Below, one piece after another: positions 52,938 through 61,052 of a DNA stretch of 64,000 nt. The DNA is from JAIOSM01 sp964593725. GTDB lineage: Bacteria > Desulfobacterota > Desulfobacteria > Desulfobacterales > Desulfobacteraceae. Position 1 is the stretch's first letter; each line of letters opens with the position of its first letter. The position numbers were made by a program, and so were the translations under genes. Location: positions 1-64,000 of the forward strand of contig CAZQJS010000011.1 of the NCBI GenBank assembly GCA_964593725.1, given 5' to 3'. The notes beneath the pieces were generated by a model. That model was given only the letters and a program-made list of their open reading frames with translations. It made no database searches and was not told where the DNA came from.

Positions 52938-54329
52938 ATGAATCAGAAAAAAATACACCTGATTGCAGCGTGCGGCACTGGCATGGGCACACTTGCCTGT
53001 ATGCTTAAGGATGCAGGGCACAAGGTGTCAGGTTCTGATGAGTTTATTTATCCTCCCATGAGTGATTTTCTTAAGGATCAGGGTATTGAGCTTTTTAACG
53101 GGTTCAATTCTGAAAATCTATCTTCACGGCCAGACATTGTCATCATTGGCAATGCTGTTACAAAGGATAATGTTGAGGCAAAATTTACTTTAGATAATAA
53201 TATTCCCTATCTTTCCATGCCCCAGGCCCTTAACAATTTTTTTGCCCGGGATAAAAAGGTGATTCTGGTTACAGGCACACATGGAAAAACTACTACAGCA
53301 TCAATAATGGCCCATGTCCTTTATACAGCAGGATATGACCCCTCCTTCATGATAGGCGGTATATTGAATAACTTTAATTCAAGCTTTCATATTGGTAAAG
53401 GCGACTATTTTGTCATTGAAGGAGATGAGTATGACACAGCTTTTTTTGATAAAGGTGCCAAGTTCATGCATTTTGATCCTTTCATAACAATAAACACAGG
53501 TATTGAATTTGATCATGCAGATATTTTTTCAGATATCACCCATATAAAGGAGGTATTTAAAGGTCTTTTAAAAAAGCTTAAACCTTCATCCCTTCTCATT
53601 GCATCCTGCAACAGCCATAATCTTGATTCAATTTTAAAATATGCGCCCTGCCCCATTGAAGAATATGGATCTTACAAAAAAACATGGTGGTTCAATGATT
53701 ATTCTGTTAAATCAGGCAAAGCATTTTTCAACATTATATCAAAGGATAAAACCTGGATACCTGTTACAACATCAATGATGGGTAAACACAATGCCATGAA
53801 TACGACTGCTGCTGCCTGTGCTTCTGAATACTTAAACATCCCCGGAGATATTTTCTCCAATGCCCTTGCAACCTTTGCAGGTATTAAACGCAGACAGGAG
53901 ATACGGGGAGAAAAAAGAGGTGTCACTGTGATGGACGATTTTGCCCATCATCCTTCTGCAGTGAAAGAAACCATTGCAGGGGTCAGGCCTTTTTATTTAA
54001 ACGGCAGGGTTCTGGTTGTTTTTGAACCCGGGACCAACACAAGCATGCGTGATATTTTTCAGGATGTTTTCCCTGACTCTTTTCAGGGAGCTGACCTGGT
54101 TTGTATTAAAGAACCGTCCGGGATTGCTAAAATCCCGGCGAATGAAAGAATATCAGCAAAAAAGATAGTAAGTGACTTAAATAATAAGGGTATTAAAGCA
54201 CTGTATTTTAATAATACAAATTCAATAATTGATTTTGTTACAAAGGAATCAAAGCCGGGAGACCTGATACTCATCATGTCCAACAAGGGTTTTGATAATA
54301 TTCACCTTAAAATACTTAATAAATTATAA
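52938..54329 (+). CDS. mpl: UDP-N-acetylmuramate:L-Ala-gamma-D-Glu-meso-DAP ligase
   Basis: A 463-residue Mur-ligase family enzyme that recycles murein tripeptide onto UDP-MurNAc. The N-terminal HLIAACGTGMGTLACMLK is characteristic of Mpl (typically a GICGTxMG form). The ATP loop is LVTGTHGKTTTASI, later motifs are IEGDEYDTAFFDK and MMGKHNAMNTTAA, and VMDDFAHHPSAV carries the Mur-ligase His. Possible starts at 52911/52914 overlap hemL; ATG 52938 gives the typical N terminus, though its ribosome-binding site is weak. The gene is the second of a plus-strand run. Confidence 0.92.
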   Translation: MNQKKIHLIAACGTGMGTLACMLKDAGHKVSGSDEFIYPPMSDFLKDQGIELFNGFNSENLSSRPDIVIIGNAVTKDNVEAKFTLDNNIPYLSMPQALNNFFARDKKVILVTGTHGKTTTASIMAHVLYTAGYDPSFMIGGILNNFNSSFHIGKGDYFVIEGDEYDTAFFDKGAKFMHFDPFITINTGIEFDHADIFSDITHIKEVFKGLLKKLKPSSLLIASCNSHNLDSILKYAPCPIEEYGSYKKTWWFNDYSVKSGKAFFNIISKDKTWIPVTTSMMGKHNAMNTTAAACASEYLNIPGDIFSNALATFAGIKRRQEIRGEKRGVTVMDDFAHHPSAVKETIAGVRPFYLNGRVLVVFEPGTNTSMRDIFQDVFPDSFQGADLVCIKEPSGIAKIPANERISAKKIVSDLNNKGIKALYFNNTNSIIDFVTKESKPGDLILIMSNKGFDNIHLKILNKL

Positions 54330-54538
54330 TGAAGAAAAAGAATATCTATAAAATTTTATCCATAGGATGTCTGCACACTTTTTTGTACCTTTATCTCATA
54401 CCATTTGTAATTATACCCACATTTGGTAAAAAAGGACTGAAAGTTGCAATTGCTATAGCCATAGCAATCTCAATCACCATTATATTAACAATTGTAATAG
54501 AGAAATCAAACAGGAGTAACAAAGATGAAAAAAATTGA
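54329..54538 (+). CDS. small two-helix membrane protein
   Basis: A 69-residue hydrophobic protein with two predicted membrane helices (about residues 9-30 and 38-57) and a polar, charged C terminus. It has no recognised family. Its ATG shares the last A of the mpl stop (TAATG), and its end overlaps the hemerythrin-like gene by 14 bases, so it is almost certainly translated. It may be a membrane partner of the hemerythrin-like protein. Confidence 0.6.
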   Translation: MKKKNIYKILSIGCLHTFLYLYLIPFVIIPTFGKKGLKVAIAIAIAISITIILTIVIEKSNRSNKDEKN

Positions 54539-54962
54539 ATGGGACAAAGAATTGAGTGTTGATATTCCGGAAATCGATGAACTTCAGAAGAAAATGTTCG
54601 CCCTCATCAATGCATTAATTGATTTAAAAGAGAAAAATGCCGATGAAAAGGAGTGTGCCAATATGATTTCTGAAATCAGTGAATATAGTAAATATTTTTT
54701 CAGTATTGAAGAAGAGTACTTAAAAAAGAGCAGATATCCGGAATTATCAGAGCATTCCAAAATGCATCGTAAGTTTGAAACCTTTGTCATGGACCTTCGC
54801 AGACTTGTATCAGATGACAAAAAGAACCTTAATAAAGAGATGATTAATAATTTAAAAGATTTACTGATTGATCATATTAAAATATTTGATCTGAAGTATG
54901 TTCCTTTTTTAAGAATCAATAGCTTTATAGATAAATTTGAAAAGAAAAAAGAAAAAAATTAA
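54525..54962 (+). CDS. bacteriohemerythrin-like protein lacking two iron-ligand histidines
   Basis: A 145-residue four-helix protein with clear bacteriohemerythrin layout: IEWDKELSVDIPEIDELQK at the N terminus, EEEYLKKSRYPELSEHSKMH in the middle, and DHIKIFDLKY near the end. Known family ligands for two irons are five His, one Glu and one Asp. Here Glu62, His77, His81, His117 and Asp122 are present, but the first His is Gln21 and the second is Phe58. The two missing His residues are exactly the terminal ligands of one iron, so a normal O2-binding di-iron site is unlikely. The fold is sure; the function is not. Confidence 0.85.
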   Translation: MKKIEWDKELSVDIPEIDELQKKMFALINALIDLKEKNADEKECANMISEISEYSKYFFSIEEEYLKKSRYPELSEHSKMHRKFETFVMDLRRLVSDDKKNLNKEMINNLKDLLIDHIKIFDLKYVPFLRINSFIDKFEKKKEKN

Positions 54963-55097
54963 AGATTTTCATATCAGGTGACGATATTCAGATGTAACTT
55001 AAAAGTGTTGTTTTTTTTAAAAAAGCGTGCTATGGGCCCAAAAACAAAAAAGTTTTGATAAGCATGATTTTAATACAGGTTCAGGGAGGAACTTTCC
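54963..55097. other. non-coding gap
   Basis: A 135-base gap before a small gene. It holds the GGAGG ribosome-binding site of the next gene at its end. No convincing terminator or promoter was identified. Confidence 0.3.
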
Positions 55098-55331
55098 ATG
55101 ACTTTTCAATACATAACAATACCATACAGGGAAACAAGCATTGGATCAATTGACCGTGTCAAACATATGCCCCGGGACGGCCGGAAAACCATAACCAGGA
55201 AATTCAAAAAAGACCGGCGTAAAAACAAACAGGACAGGCGGCGTAGTGTCAGAGAAGGAGTATTTGTTGAATTATCAGGTGAAAACAATAGAAGAAAAGT
55301 CAAAGACAGAAGAAAGAAAAGATATCAATAA
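55098..55331 (+). CDS. small highly basic DRR-rich protein
   Basis: A 77-residue protein with very high Arg/Lys content. The sequences KKDRRKNKQDRRR and KVKDRRKKR repeat a DRR pattern, suggesting nucleic-acid or acidic-surface binding or a family-specific tail. GGAGG lies six bases before the ATG, which supports translation. I do not recognise a family. It is separated from its neighbours by over 120 bases on each side, so it is likely its own transcription unit. Confidence 0.6.
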   Translation: MTFQYITIPYRETSIGSIDRVKHMPRDGRKTITRKFKKDRRKNKQDRRRSVREGVFVELSGENNRRKVKDRRKKRYQ

Positions 55332-55458
55332 CATAGTCTTCTGTTTTTTTTAAATCAACTCTTACCTATGATACCCTGGTTCACTTCTGTTTTATCCTTG
55401 CTATATTTAATAAATTTTGCTTGTTTTAAGATTCTATTCTTTATAAATTATCAGAATC
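55332..55458. other. non-coding gap upstream of recD-like gene
   Basis: A 127-base gap. A T-run near 55345 follows a weak stem-like region and might end the small gene's transcript; nothing else was recognised. Confidence 0.3.
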
Positions 55459-57246
55459 ATGCAAAATAAAATTAAAATTCTTTTTAAGGCAGGCTTTTTT
55501 TTAAGTATTGATTATTTTTTTGCTGTAACACTCATGGAAATTGCAAAGGAAGATGATCCCATTGTTGCAATGACGGCTGCTCTTATATCCAGATTCTCCA
55601 GAAACGGACACCTTTGCATTGACATGAATAAAACTGCAGGCAAGTCTGTTATACTCACCGATTTTAATACCATTCCAAAAGATTTATTAATTAACCAAAA
55701 AGATTACAAAAAACTCATTGATATTAAGCTGCCTTTAATAACTAATTGGGAAAATGCCCTTAAAAAAAGCTCTGTTGTCGGAGACAACACTGATTATCCC
55801 ATTGTCCTTGACCAGAATAAAAAAATTTTTCTTGCAAAATATTATGATTTCCAGACAAGAACAGTTCAAAACATAAAAAAAAGAGTTGGATTATTAAAGC
55901 CTGATGTTTCCGCCTCAGCCCTTGAATATGAACTTGATAAGATATTTATTGATAAAAACATCCCATGTTCTCCTGATCAGAGGGCCGGGTACATTAAACA
56001 GAAAAATGCTGTTAAAATGGCAGTTAAAAATAATTTTCTGATTATTACAGGTGGACCTGGTACAGGTAAAACATATATAACTGACAAAATAGCTTATATT
56101 TTAAAAAAGCTTTCCTTGTCACACTCCATTGACATAGTTAACACAGCGCCTACCGGCAAGGCTGCATCAAAACTTGAACACGGATTAACCATACACAGGC
56201 TCCTTGGGATAAATAAAGAAAAAGCATATGAACACAGGACCATGCAGGGATACATTACTGCAGATCTTGTAATAATTGATGAAGCATCAATGATTGACAT
56301 TGCCCTCATGACAAAGCTTATGGAGGCAATACCAATCAAAGCAAGAGTCATAATCATGGGAGATGACAATCAACTTGGCTCCATTGGAGCAGGCTCTGTT
56401 TTTTCAGATATCTGCAGATCAGATTCACTTAAGAACTACATTGTAAATCTTGAATATAATTTCAGATCCGGCAGTGAAAAAGGATTGAATAAACTTGCCC
56501 ATGCCGTCAGAACCGGGGATGAAAAAAGGGTTGAACAAATCATTTCTTCCGTTAAATCAGGAACATATGAAGATATCACATTTATTGATATGAAAAACCC
56601 TTTAGAAGCTCTGCCCAGGCTTAAATCCATTATTAAAACAGGGTATGCGCCTGTTTTACTTGAAAATGACATTAATGCAGCCTTTGAAAAACTTGAAGAT
56701 TTCAAAATCCTCTGCTGTCACAAAAAAACTGATTTTGGATCAGCAGGTTTAAATACAATGACAGAAAAAATGGCAGAAAAAATTTTACACAGCAATAAGA
56801 TCCATGATATAAAAAACTCTTTAATCAGATCAATTTTAATGATTACAAAAAATGATTATAATAAATCTTTGTTCAATGGGGACATTGGAATGCTTGTAAA
56901 GCAATCTTCTGAATATAAAGCAGTGTTTATGGATCAAAACTCCTCTTTAAAATATTATAACAGATCAGAACTTAAAACCCATGAGGTTGCCTTTGCAATT
57001 ACTGTGCATAAAAGTCAGGGCTCTGAATTCGATCATGTCCTTTTGATTCTGCCCCCTGAGCTTACCATGGTTATGAACAGAAAACTTATATATACAGCAA
57101 TTACCAGGGCCAGAAAAAAACTGACCATTGCAGGCACCCTTAAAGTTTTGAAGAAAGCTGTTTCCATTGACTCACAAAGGGAATCAGGAATCACAGGCCT
57201 ACTTGACAAAGAAATTTCATTAAATGGGCCACAGAGACTATCATAA
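55459..57246 (+). CDS. recD: RecD-like exodeoxyribonuclease V alpha subunit / SF1B helicase
   Basis: A 595-residue superfamily 1B helicase like RecD of RecBCD. The first 160 residues match the RecD N-terminal domain (FLSIDYFFAVTLMEIA, RFSRNGHLCIDM). Walker A is TGGPGTGKTYI near residue 200. Motif II is IDEASMID, motif III is IMGDDNQLGSIGAGSVF, and the motif V/VI region is FAITVHKSQGSEFDHV and YTAITRARKKL. recB and recC would be expected just upstream but are not seen; a small basic gene is there instead. They may be elsewhere. The start codon has only a weak ribosome-binding site. Confidence 0.88.
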   Translation: MQNKIKILFKAGFFLSIDYFFAVTLMEIAKEDDPIVAMTAALISRFSRNGHLCIDMNKTAGKSVILTDFNTIPKDLLINQKDYKKLIDIKLPLITNWENALKKSSVVGDNTDYPIVLDQNKKIFLAKYYDFQTRTVQNIKKRVGLLKPDVSASALEYELDKIFIDKNIPCSPDQRAGYIKQKNAVKMAVKNNFLIITGGPGTGKTYITDKIAYILKKLSLSHSIDIVNTAPTGKAASKLEHGLTIHRLLGINKEKAYEHRTMQGYITADLVIIDEASMIDIALMTKLMEAIPIKARVIIMGDDNQLGSIGAGSVFSDICRSDSLKNYIVNLEYNFRSGSEKGLNKLAHAVRTGDEKRVEQIISSVKSGTYEDITFIDMKNPLEALPRLKSIIKTGYAPVLLENDINAAFEKLEDFKILCCHKKTDFGSAGLNTMTEKMAEKILHSNKIHDIKNSLIRSILMITKNDYNKSLFNGDIGMLVKQSSEYKAVFMDQNSSLKYYNRSELKTHEVAFAITVHKSQGSEFDHVLLILPPELTMVMNRKLIYTAITRARKKLTIAGTLKVLKKAVSIDSQRESGITGLLDKEISLNGPQRLS

Positions 57247-57252
57247 AATTCC

Positions 57253-57909
57253 ATGGGAAAAAAATTTAAAAAAAAACTTCTTAAAAGTACTTTTATAAGT
57301 TACCTGTTAAATGTGCTGATTAATTTGTACCTTTCTACCATCTGTATCAGGTATGAAAATGAAGAAAAATTTTTAAATCATCTTGAAAACCAGGGCTGTG
57401 CTCTCTTAAGCATATCACACCAGCATTTTTTCCCAAGTTTCAAAGCACTTAAAAAGTATTTAAAATATAATGTGGCAGGCATTGTAAGTAAAAGCAGTGA
57501 TGGTGATATTATGACTGCCATTGGTGAACTCAACGGGTATATCGGCATCAGGGGTTCATCCTCCAGAGGGGGCAAGGAAGCCATGGAAAAAATGATTGAA
57601 CATCTTAAGGGTAAAAACAACATTGGAGCAATAGCCCCTGATGGTCCCAAAGGACCACTTGGGATTATAAAACCCGGCACCATAAGAATCGCCCAGAAAT
57701 CCAGGGCTCTGATTTTTCCATGCTCTGCTGTTGCAGATTCGGCATGGCATGTTAATTCATGGGATAAAACACTGATCCCCAAACCATTTTCCAGGGTAAC
57801 AATGAAATTTGGCAGTGCTGTTTCAGCAGATTCAATAAAAACAGATGCTGATTTTGAAAATAAAAGAGTTCAACTTGAAAACATACTTCAAAAACATATA
57901 AAGAAATAA
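57253..57909 (+). CDS. DUF374 lysophospholipid acyltransferase-family protein
   Basis: A 218-residue membrane-associated protein of the DUF374 branch of acyltransferases. Diagnostic pieces are LSISHQHFFPSF in the position of the HX4D motif, IVSKSSDGDIM, IRGSSSRGGKEAM (the family's RGSSxRGG) and AIAPDGPKGPL. The usual acyltransferase Asp of HX4D is absent in this family branch, and the reaction is unproven. One N-terminal helix (about residues 14-32) may anchor it. Proteins of this kind are probably involved in lipid or lipopolysaccharide assembly. It starts six bases after the recD stop. Confidence 0.85.
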   Translation: MGKKFKKKLLKSTFISYLLNVLINLYLSTICIRYENEEKFLNHLENQGCALLSISHQHFFPSFKALKKYLKYNVAGIVSKSSDGDIMTAIGELNGYIGIRGSSSRGGKEAMEKMIEHLKGKNNIGAIAPDGPKGPLGIIKPGTIRIAQKSRALIFPCSAVADSAWHVNSWDKTLIPKPFSRVTMKFGSAVSADSIKTDADFENKRVQLENILQKHIKK

Positions 57910-57923
57910 AGGTCAATTTTAAA

Positions 57924-59330
57924 ATGAGTAAAAATAAAAAACATGATAAAGAAACATATGACCCGGTTTTTAAACAGACCTGGGATTTTTTTGCATCTGT
58001 TCATCTTGCAATTACTGTGCTTATTTTAATTGCTGCAACATCAATCATCGGCACTATAATTCCCCAGAATGCACCAGATTCCTTTTATGTCCAAAAGTAC
58101 GGAGAATCTCTGCACAAACTTTTCCTGGTCCTTGATTTTTACAATATGTACCAGGCCTGGTGGTTTCTTCTGCTATTATTACTGCTTGTTATTAATATAA
58201 TTGTATGTTCCATTGACAGACTCAAAAAAACCTGGAAAATAATTTTTCCAAAAACAATAACATTTAACCCGGACAGGTTCAGAAAGCTTAAAACAAACAA
58301 AACCTTTAAAATCCAGGGTGATTATGAAAAAACCGTGGCACAATTCAAAAAATATCTGTCCGGACGTTTCAAAACAATTATCGAAAAGAGGGAAGATAAC
58401 TTTACAGCCCTTTATGTTGAAAAGGGAAGATGGGCAAGGTCTGGTGTATATATTGTTCACATCAGTATTATTCTGCTGCTTATAGGAGCCCTTGCAGGTG
58501 CAATATTCGGATTTAAGGGCCATATTAACCTTGCAGAGGGAGAAGCTGCAGACACTGTGCCTTTTGACAACAACAAAACAGAAAAACAGTTTGGATTCAC
58601 TGTAAAATGCAATTCATTCCTTGTAAAATTTTATGACACAGGCGCACCTGAAGAGTATAAGACAAACATTTCCATATTTGAAAACAATAAAGAAGTTCTG
58701 AACCGGGATATCATTGTAAATGACCCGCTGCGCTATAAAAAGATTAATTTTTTCCAGTCATCCTATGGTGTTGACTCTGCCGATAATCTTGTGCTGAAAA
58801 TTGAGAGCAGGGATTCAAAAATGTTTTATACTGAAAATATTAAAATAAACCAGACCATAAATATTCCTGAAAACGGAGGTAAGTTTACCTTGGTTCGATA
58901 TCTGCCCCGGTTCAGTTTCAAGGGACACAATATTGGAGAATCATTCATCGGAACAATAAAGAAACCTGACGGAAAAGAGTTTATGGTTGTTCTGCCTGTG
59001 AAATTTTCAACCTTTGATAAAATGAGGGGAGGAGATTTTATTTTTGTGGCTGACAAATATACAAAAAAATATTATACCGTACTCCAGGTAACATATGATC
59101 CTGGTGTTATTTATGTATACGCAGGCTTTATTTTTATGATAGCAGGTTGTTTTATCACCTTTTTCATATCACACCAGAGTATCATGGTTCAGATTACTGA
59201 AACCAGGAATAATGACCTGGATGTACTGGTCTGCGGAAAGGCAAACAGAAATAACCAGAGTATGAAATTAACCATGGAAAAACTTACTGAAAAATTATCA
59301 GGATTACAGATAAATAAAAGGAAAAAATAA
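57924..59330 (+). CDS. resB: ResB/Ccs1 cytochrome c maturation protein
   Basis: A 468-residue integral membrane protein of system II cytochrome c biogenesis. There are three N-terminal helices (about residues 20-45, 70-95 and 175-195) and a large periplasmic domain up to about residue 385. A final helix follows (about 390-410). The opening FKQTWDFFASVHLAITVLIL and ASIIGTIIPQ are typical ResB. With CcsA it carries reduced haem across the membrane and attaches it to CXXCH motifs. It sits directly before ccsA. Confidence 0.93.
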   Translation: MSKNKKHDKETYDPVFKQTWDFFASVHLAITVLILIAATSIIGTIIPQNAPDSFYVQKYGESLHKLFLVLDFYNMYQAWWFLLLLLLLVINIIVCSIDRLKKTWKIIFPKTITFNPDRFRKLKTNKTFKIQGDYEKTVAQFKKYLSGRFKTIIEKREDNFTALYVEKGRWARSGVYIVHISIILLLIGALAGAIFGFKGHINLAEGEAADTVPFDNNKTEKQFGFTVKCNSFLVKFYDTGAPEEYKTNISIFENNKEVLNRDIIVNDPLRYKKINFFQSSYGVDSADNLVLKIESRDSKMFYTENIKINQTINIPENGGKFTLVRYLPRFSFKGHNIGESFIGTIKKPDGKEFMVVLPVKFSTFDKMRGGDFIFVADKYTKKYYTVLQVTYDPGVIYVYAGFIFMIAGCFITFFISHQSIMVQITETRNNDLDVLVCGKANRNNQSMKLTMEKLTEKLSGLQINKRKK

Positions 59331-59332
59331 TC

Positions 59333-60166
59333 ATGAACAGCTCTTTAACTTTATCAATTACAACCTTTGTATATGCTTTTGCATCCTTTTTTTATGTAGG
59401 ATCATGGACATTTAAAAAGAATATTCTCGCTAAAATCGGATTTTTTATCCTGGTACTTGGATTTTTATTTAATACTGCAGGTATTATAATGCGCTGGATA
59501 GAATCCTATCAGATGGGATATGGCCATGCCCCTTTTTCAAATATGTATGAATCCCTTGTTTTTTTCTCCTGGACAGTCAGCATACTCTATATCCTGATTG
59601 AGATAAAATACCGTGAAAAGATAATAGGTGTGTTTGCAACTCCCCTTATCTTTCTTGCCATTGCCTACGCATCCCTCTCACCCGGAATCGGAAATGAGAT
59701 AACTCCTTTGCTCCCTGCACTGAAAAGCAACTGGCTCATTGCCCATGTTATCACATGCTTTCTTGGATATGCAGGTTTTGCCGTGGCTTTTGGTTTCAGT
59801 ATCATGCATTTAATTAAGTCTGATAATAATAAAGATAACACTCTTTTTTCACTTTTCCCTTCATCAAGTGTCATGGATGAATTGACTTATCAGATGATTG
59901 TGTTTGGATTTCTATTTCTTACAATCGGAATTATCACAGGTGCGGTATGGGCCAACTCAGCCTGGGGCACCTACTGGTCATGGGATCCCAAAGAGACTTG
60001 GTCACTTATCACATGGATCATCTATGCAGTTTTACTTCATCTGCGTGTTACATGGGGATGGTATGGAAAAAAAATTGCATGGGTGTCAATACTTGGCTTT
60101 CTTGCCGTGATGTTTACATATTTTGGTGTTAACTATTTTTTATCGGGATTGCACAGTTACGCCTAA
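59333..60166 (+). CDS. ccsA: CcsA-type haem transporter/ligase (system II)
   Basis: A 277-residue protein with about eight membrane helices. The tryptophan-rich WWD-type loop VWANSAWGTYWSWDPKETW marks it as CcsA/ResC. Conserved histidines occur in AHVITCFLGY and VLLHLRVTWG. It delivers haem for covalent attachment together with ResB, which ends two bases upstream. Both belong to system II, and the multihaem qrcA just downstream is an obvious client. Confidence 0.93.
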   Translation: MNSSLTLSITTFVYAFASFFYVGSWTFKKNILAKIGFFILVLGFLFNTAGIIMRWIESYQMGYGHAPFSNMYESLVFFSWTVSILYILIEIKYREKIIGVFATPLIFLAIAYASLSPGIGNEITPLLPALKSNWLIAHVITCFLGYAGFAVAFGFSIMHLIKSDNNKDNTLFSLFPSSSVMDELTYQMIVFGFLFLTIGIITGAVWANSAWGTYWSWDPKETWSLITWIIYAVLLHLRVTWGWYGKKIAWVSILGFLAVMFTYFGVNYFLSGLHSYA

Positions 60167-60209
60167 GCCTGTTGTCAGTGCAACCCCGGTACAAGCAGCC
60201 ATTATTTTC

Positions 60210-60238
60210 TTGACAACCCCATTAGATGTTAATATAAA
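60210..60238 (+). promoter_or_regulatory. candidate promoter of the qrc operon
   Basis: A perfect TTGACA (60210-60215) and TATAAA (60233-60238) are separated by 17 bases, a strong sigma-70-type match. Transcription would begin near 60245, leaving about 100 bases of leader. Confidence 0.65.
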
Positions 60239-60282
60239 TTGGCATTATTTAAATTAAAATTTAAATATAATTTCAGGAATTA

Positions 60283-60299
60283 ACCTGTTAGATACAGGT
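60283..60299. repeat. inverted repeat in qrc leader
   Basis: ACCTGT (60283-60288) and ACAGGT (60294-60299) form a perfect six-base inverted repeat around five bases, just downstream of the presumed start site. It could be a regulator binding site or an RNA hairpin. Confidence 0.4.
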
Positions 60300-60345
60300 G
60301 AGGTAATAGTAAAGTATCATCAACTTTTAAAACGATGGGGTTTTC

Positions 60346-60999
60346 ATGAGTGAAAAAGAAAAGAGTACTGAATGTTGTAAAGGAGGAGAAAAAGCAAAAG
60401 ATGATTCAGGATTGGGATTAGGTGTCCTTTTCTTCCTGATTGGTTTTGTTGTTATTTTTCTTTCAGGCTGGCTGCTTTTTCCTAAACTGCTCTACTCAAA
60501 AAAAGAGCAGCCTTTTAATTTTAATCATTTTGAACACATTAATGACAATGGTGCAGATGATTGTGAATCATGTCACTTTTTAAGGGAGGATGGAAGCTTT
60601 AACGGCATTCCTGACCTTGATTTATGTATTAACTGCCATGGGGATATTAATGGCTCCACGGAAGATGAAGAAATCTTTGTTAATGAGTATGTAAAAAAGG
60701 AGAAAGAAGTACCATGGCATGTATACTCAAGACAACCGGATTGTGTTTTCTTCTCCCATGCTGCCCATATAAAAGGAGCTGGCATGGAATGCAAAACCTG
60801 CCATGGTGACGTTGGTAATTCTACAGAATGCAGACCTTATGAAGAGAATAAAATCACTGGTTACAGTCGTGACATCTGGGGTAAAAATATCTGGGGAATT
60901 AAAAAGCATTCCTGGGATCGTATGAAAATGGATGATTGTGCACAATGCCATAAAAAAGAGACCGGCAGTAAAGGTGCATGTTTCCAATGTCACAAATAA
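60346..60999 (+). CDS. qrcA: multihaem cytochrome c subunit of Qrc quinone reductase
   Basis: A 217-residue cytochrome c with one N-terminal membrane helix (about residues 24-46) and a periplasmic domain carrying five CXXCH motifs starting at Cys73, 94, 149, 198 and 212. The first N-terminal Cys pair is not a haem site. It matches QrcA, which passes electrons between menaquinone-linked parts and periplasmic cytochrome c3. The well-studied complex is described as hexahaem; only five motifs are seen here. GGGG lies five bases before the ATG. It is first in the operon qrcABC (D beyond the window). Confidence 0.9.
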   Translation: MSEKEKSTECCKGGEKAKDDSGLGLGVLFFLIGFVVIFLSGWLLFPKLLYSKKEQPFNFNHFEHINDNGADDCESCHFLREDGSFNGIPDLDLCINCHGDINGSTEDEEIFVNEYVKKEKEVPWHVYSRQPDCVFFSHAAHIKGAGMECKTCHGDVGNSTECRPYEENKITGYSRDIWGKNIWGIKKHSWDRMKMDDCAQCHKKETGSKGACFQCHK

Positions 61000-61052
61000 G
61001 AAGACTTTGTTTGAATGATCAATTAAAAAAAAATGTTATCGAGGTATAATTT

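Noticed and set aside
57253..57909. classification of the DUF374 protein as LpxL/HtrB
   Set aside because: The RGSSxRGG motif and short length fit DUF374 rather than LpxL; no HX4D box is present.
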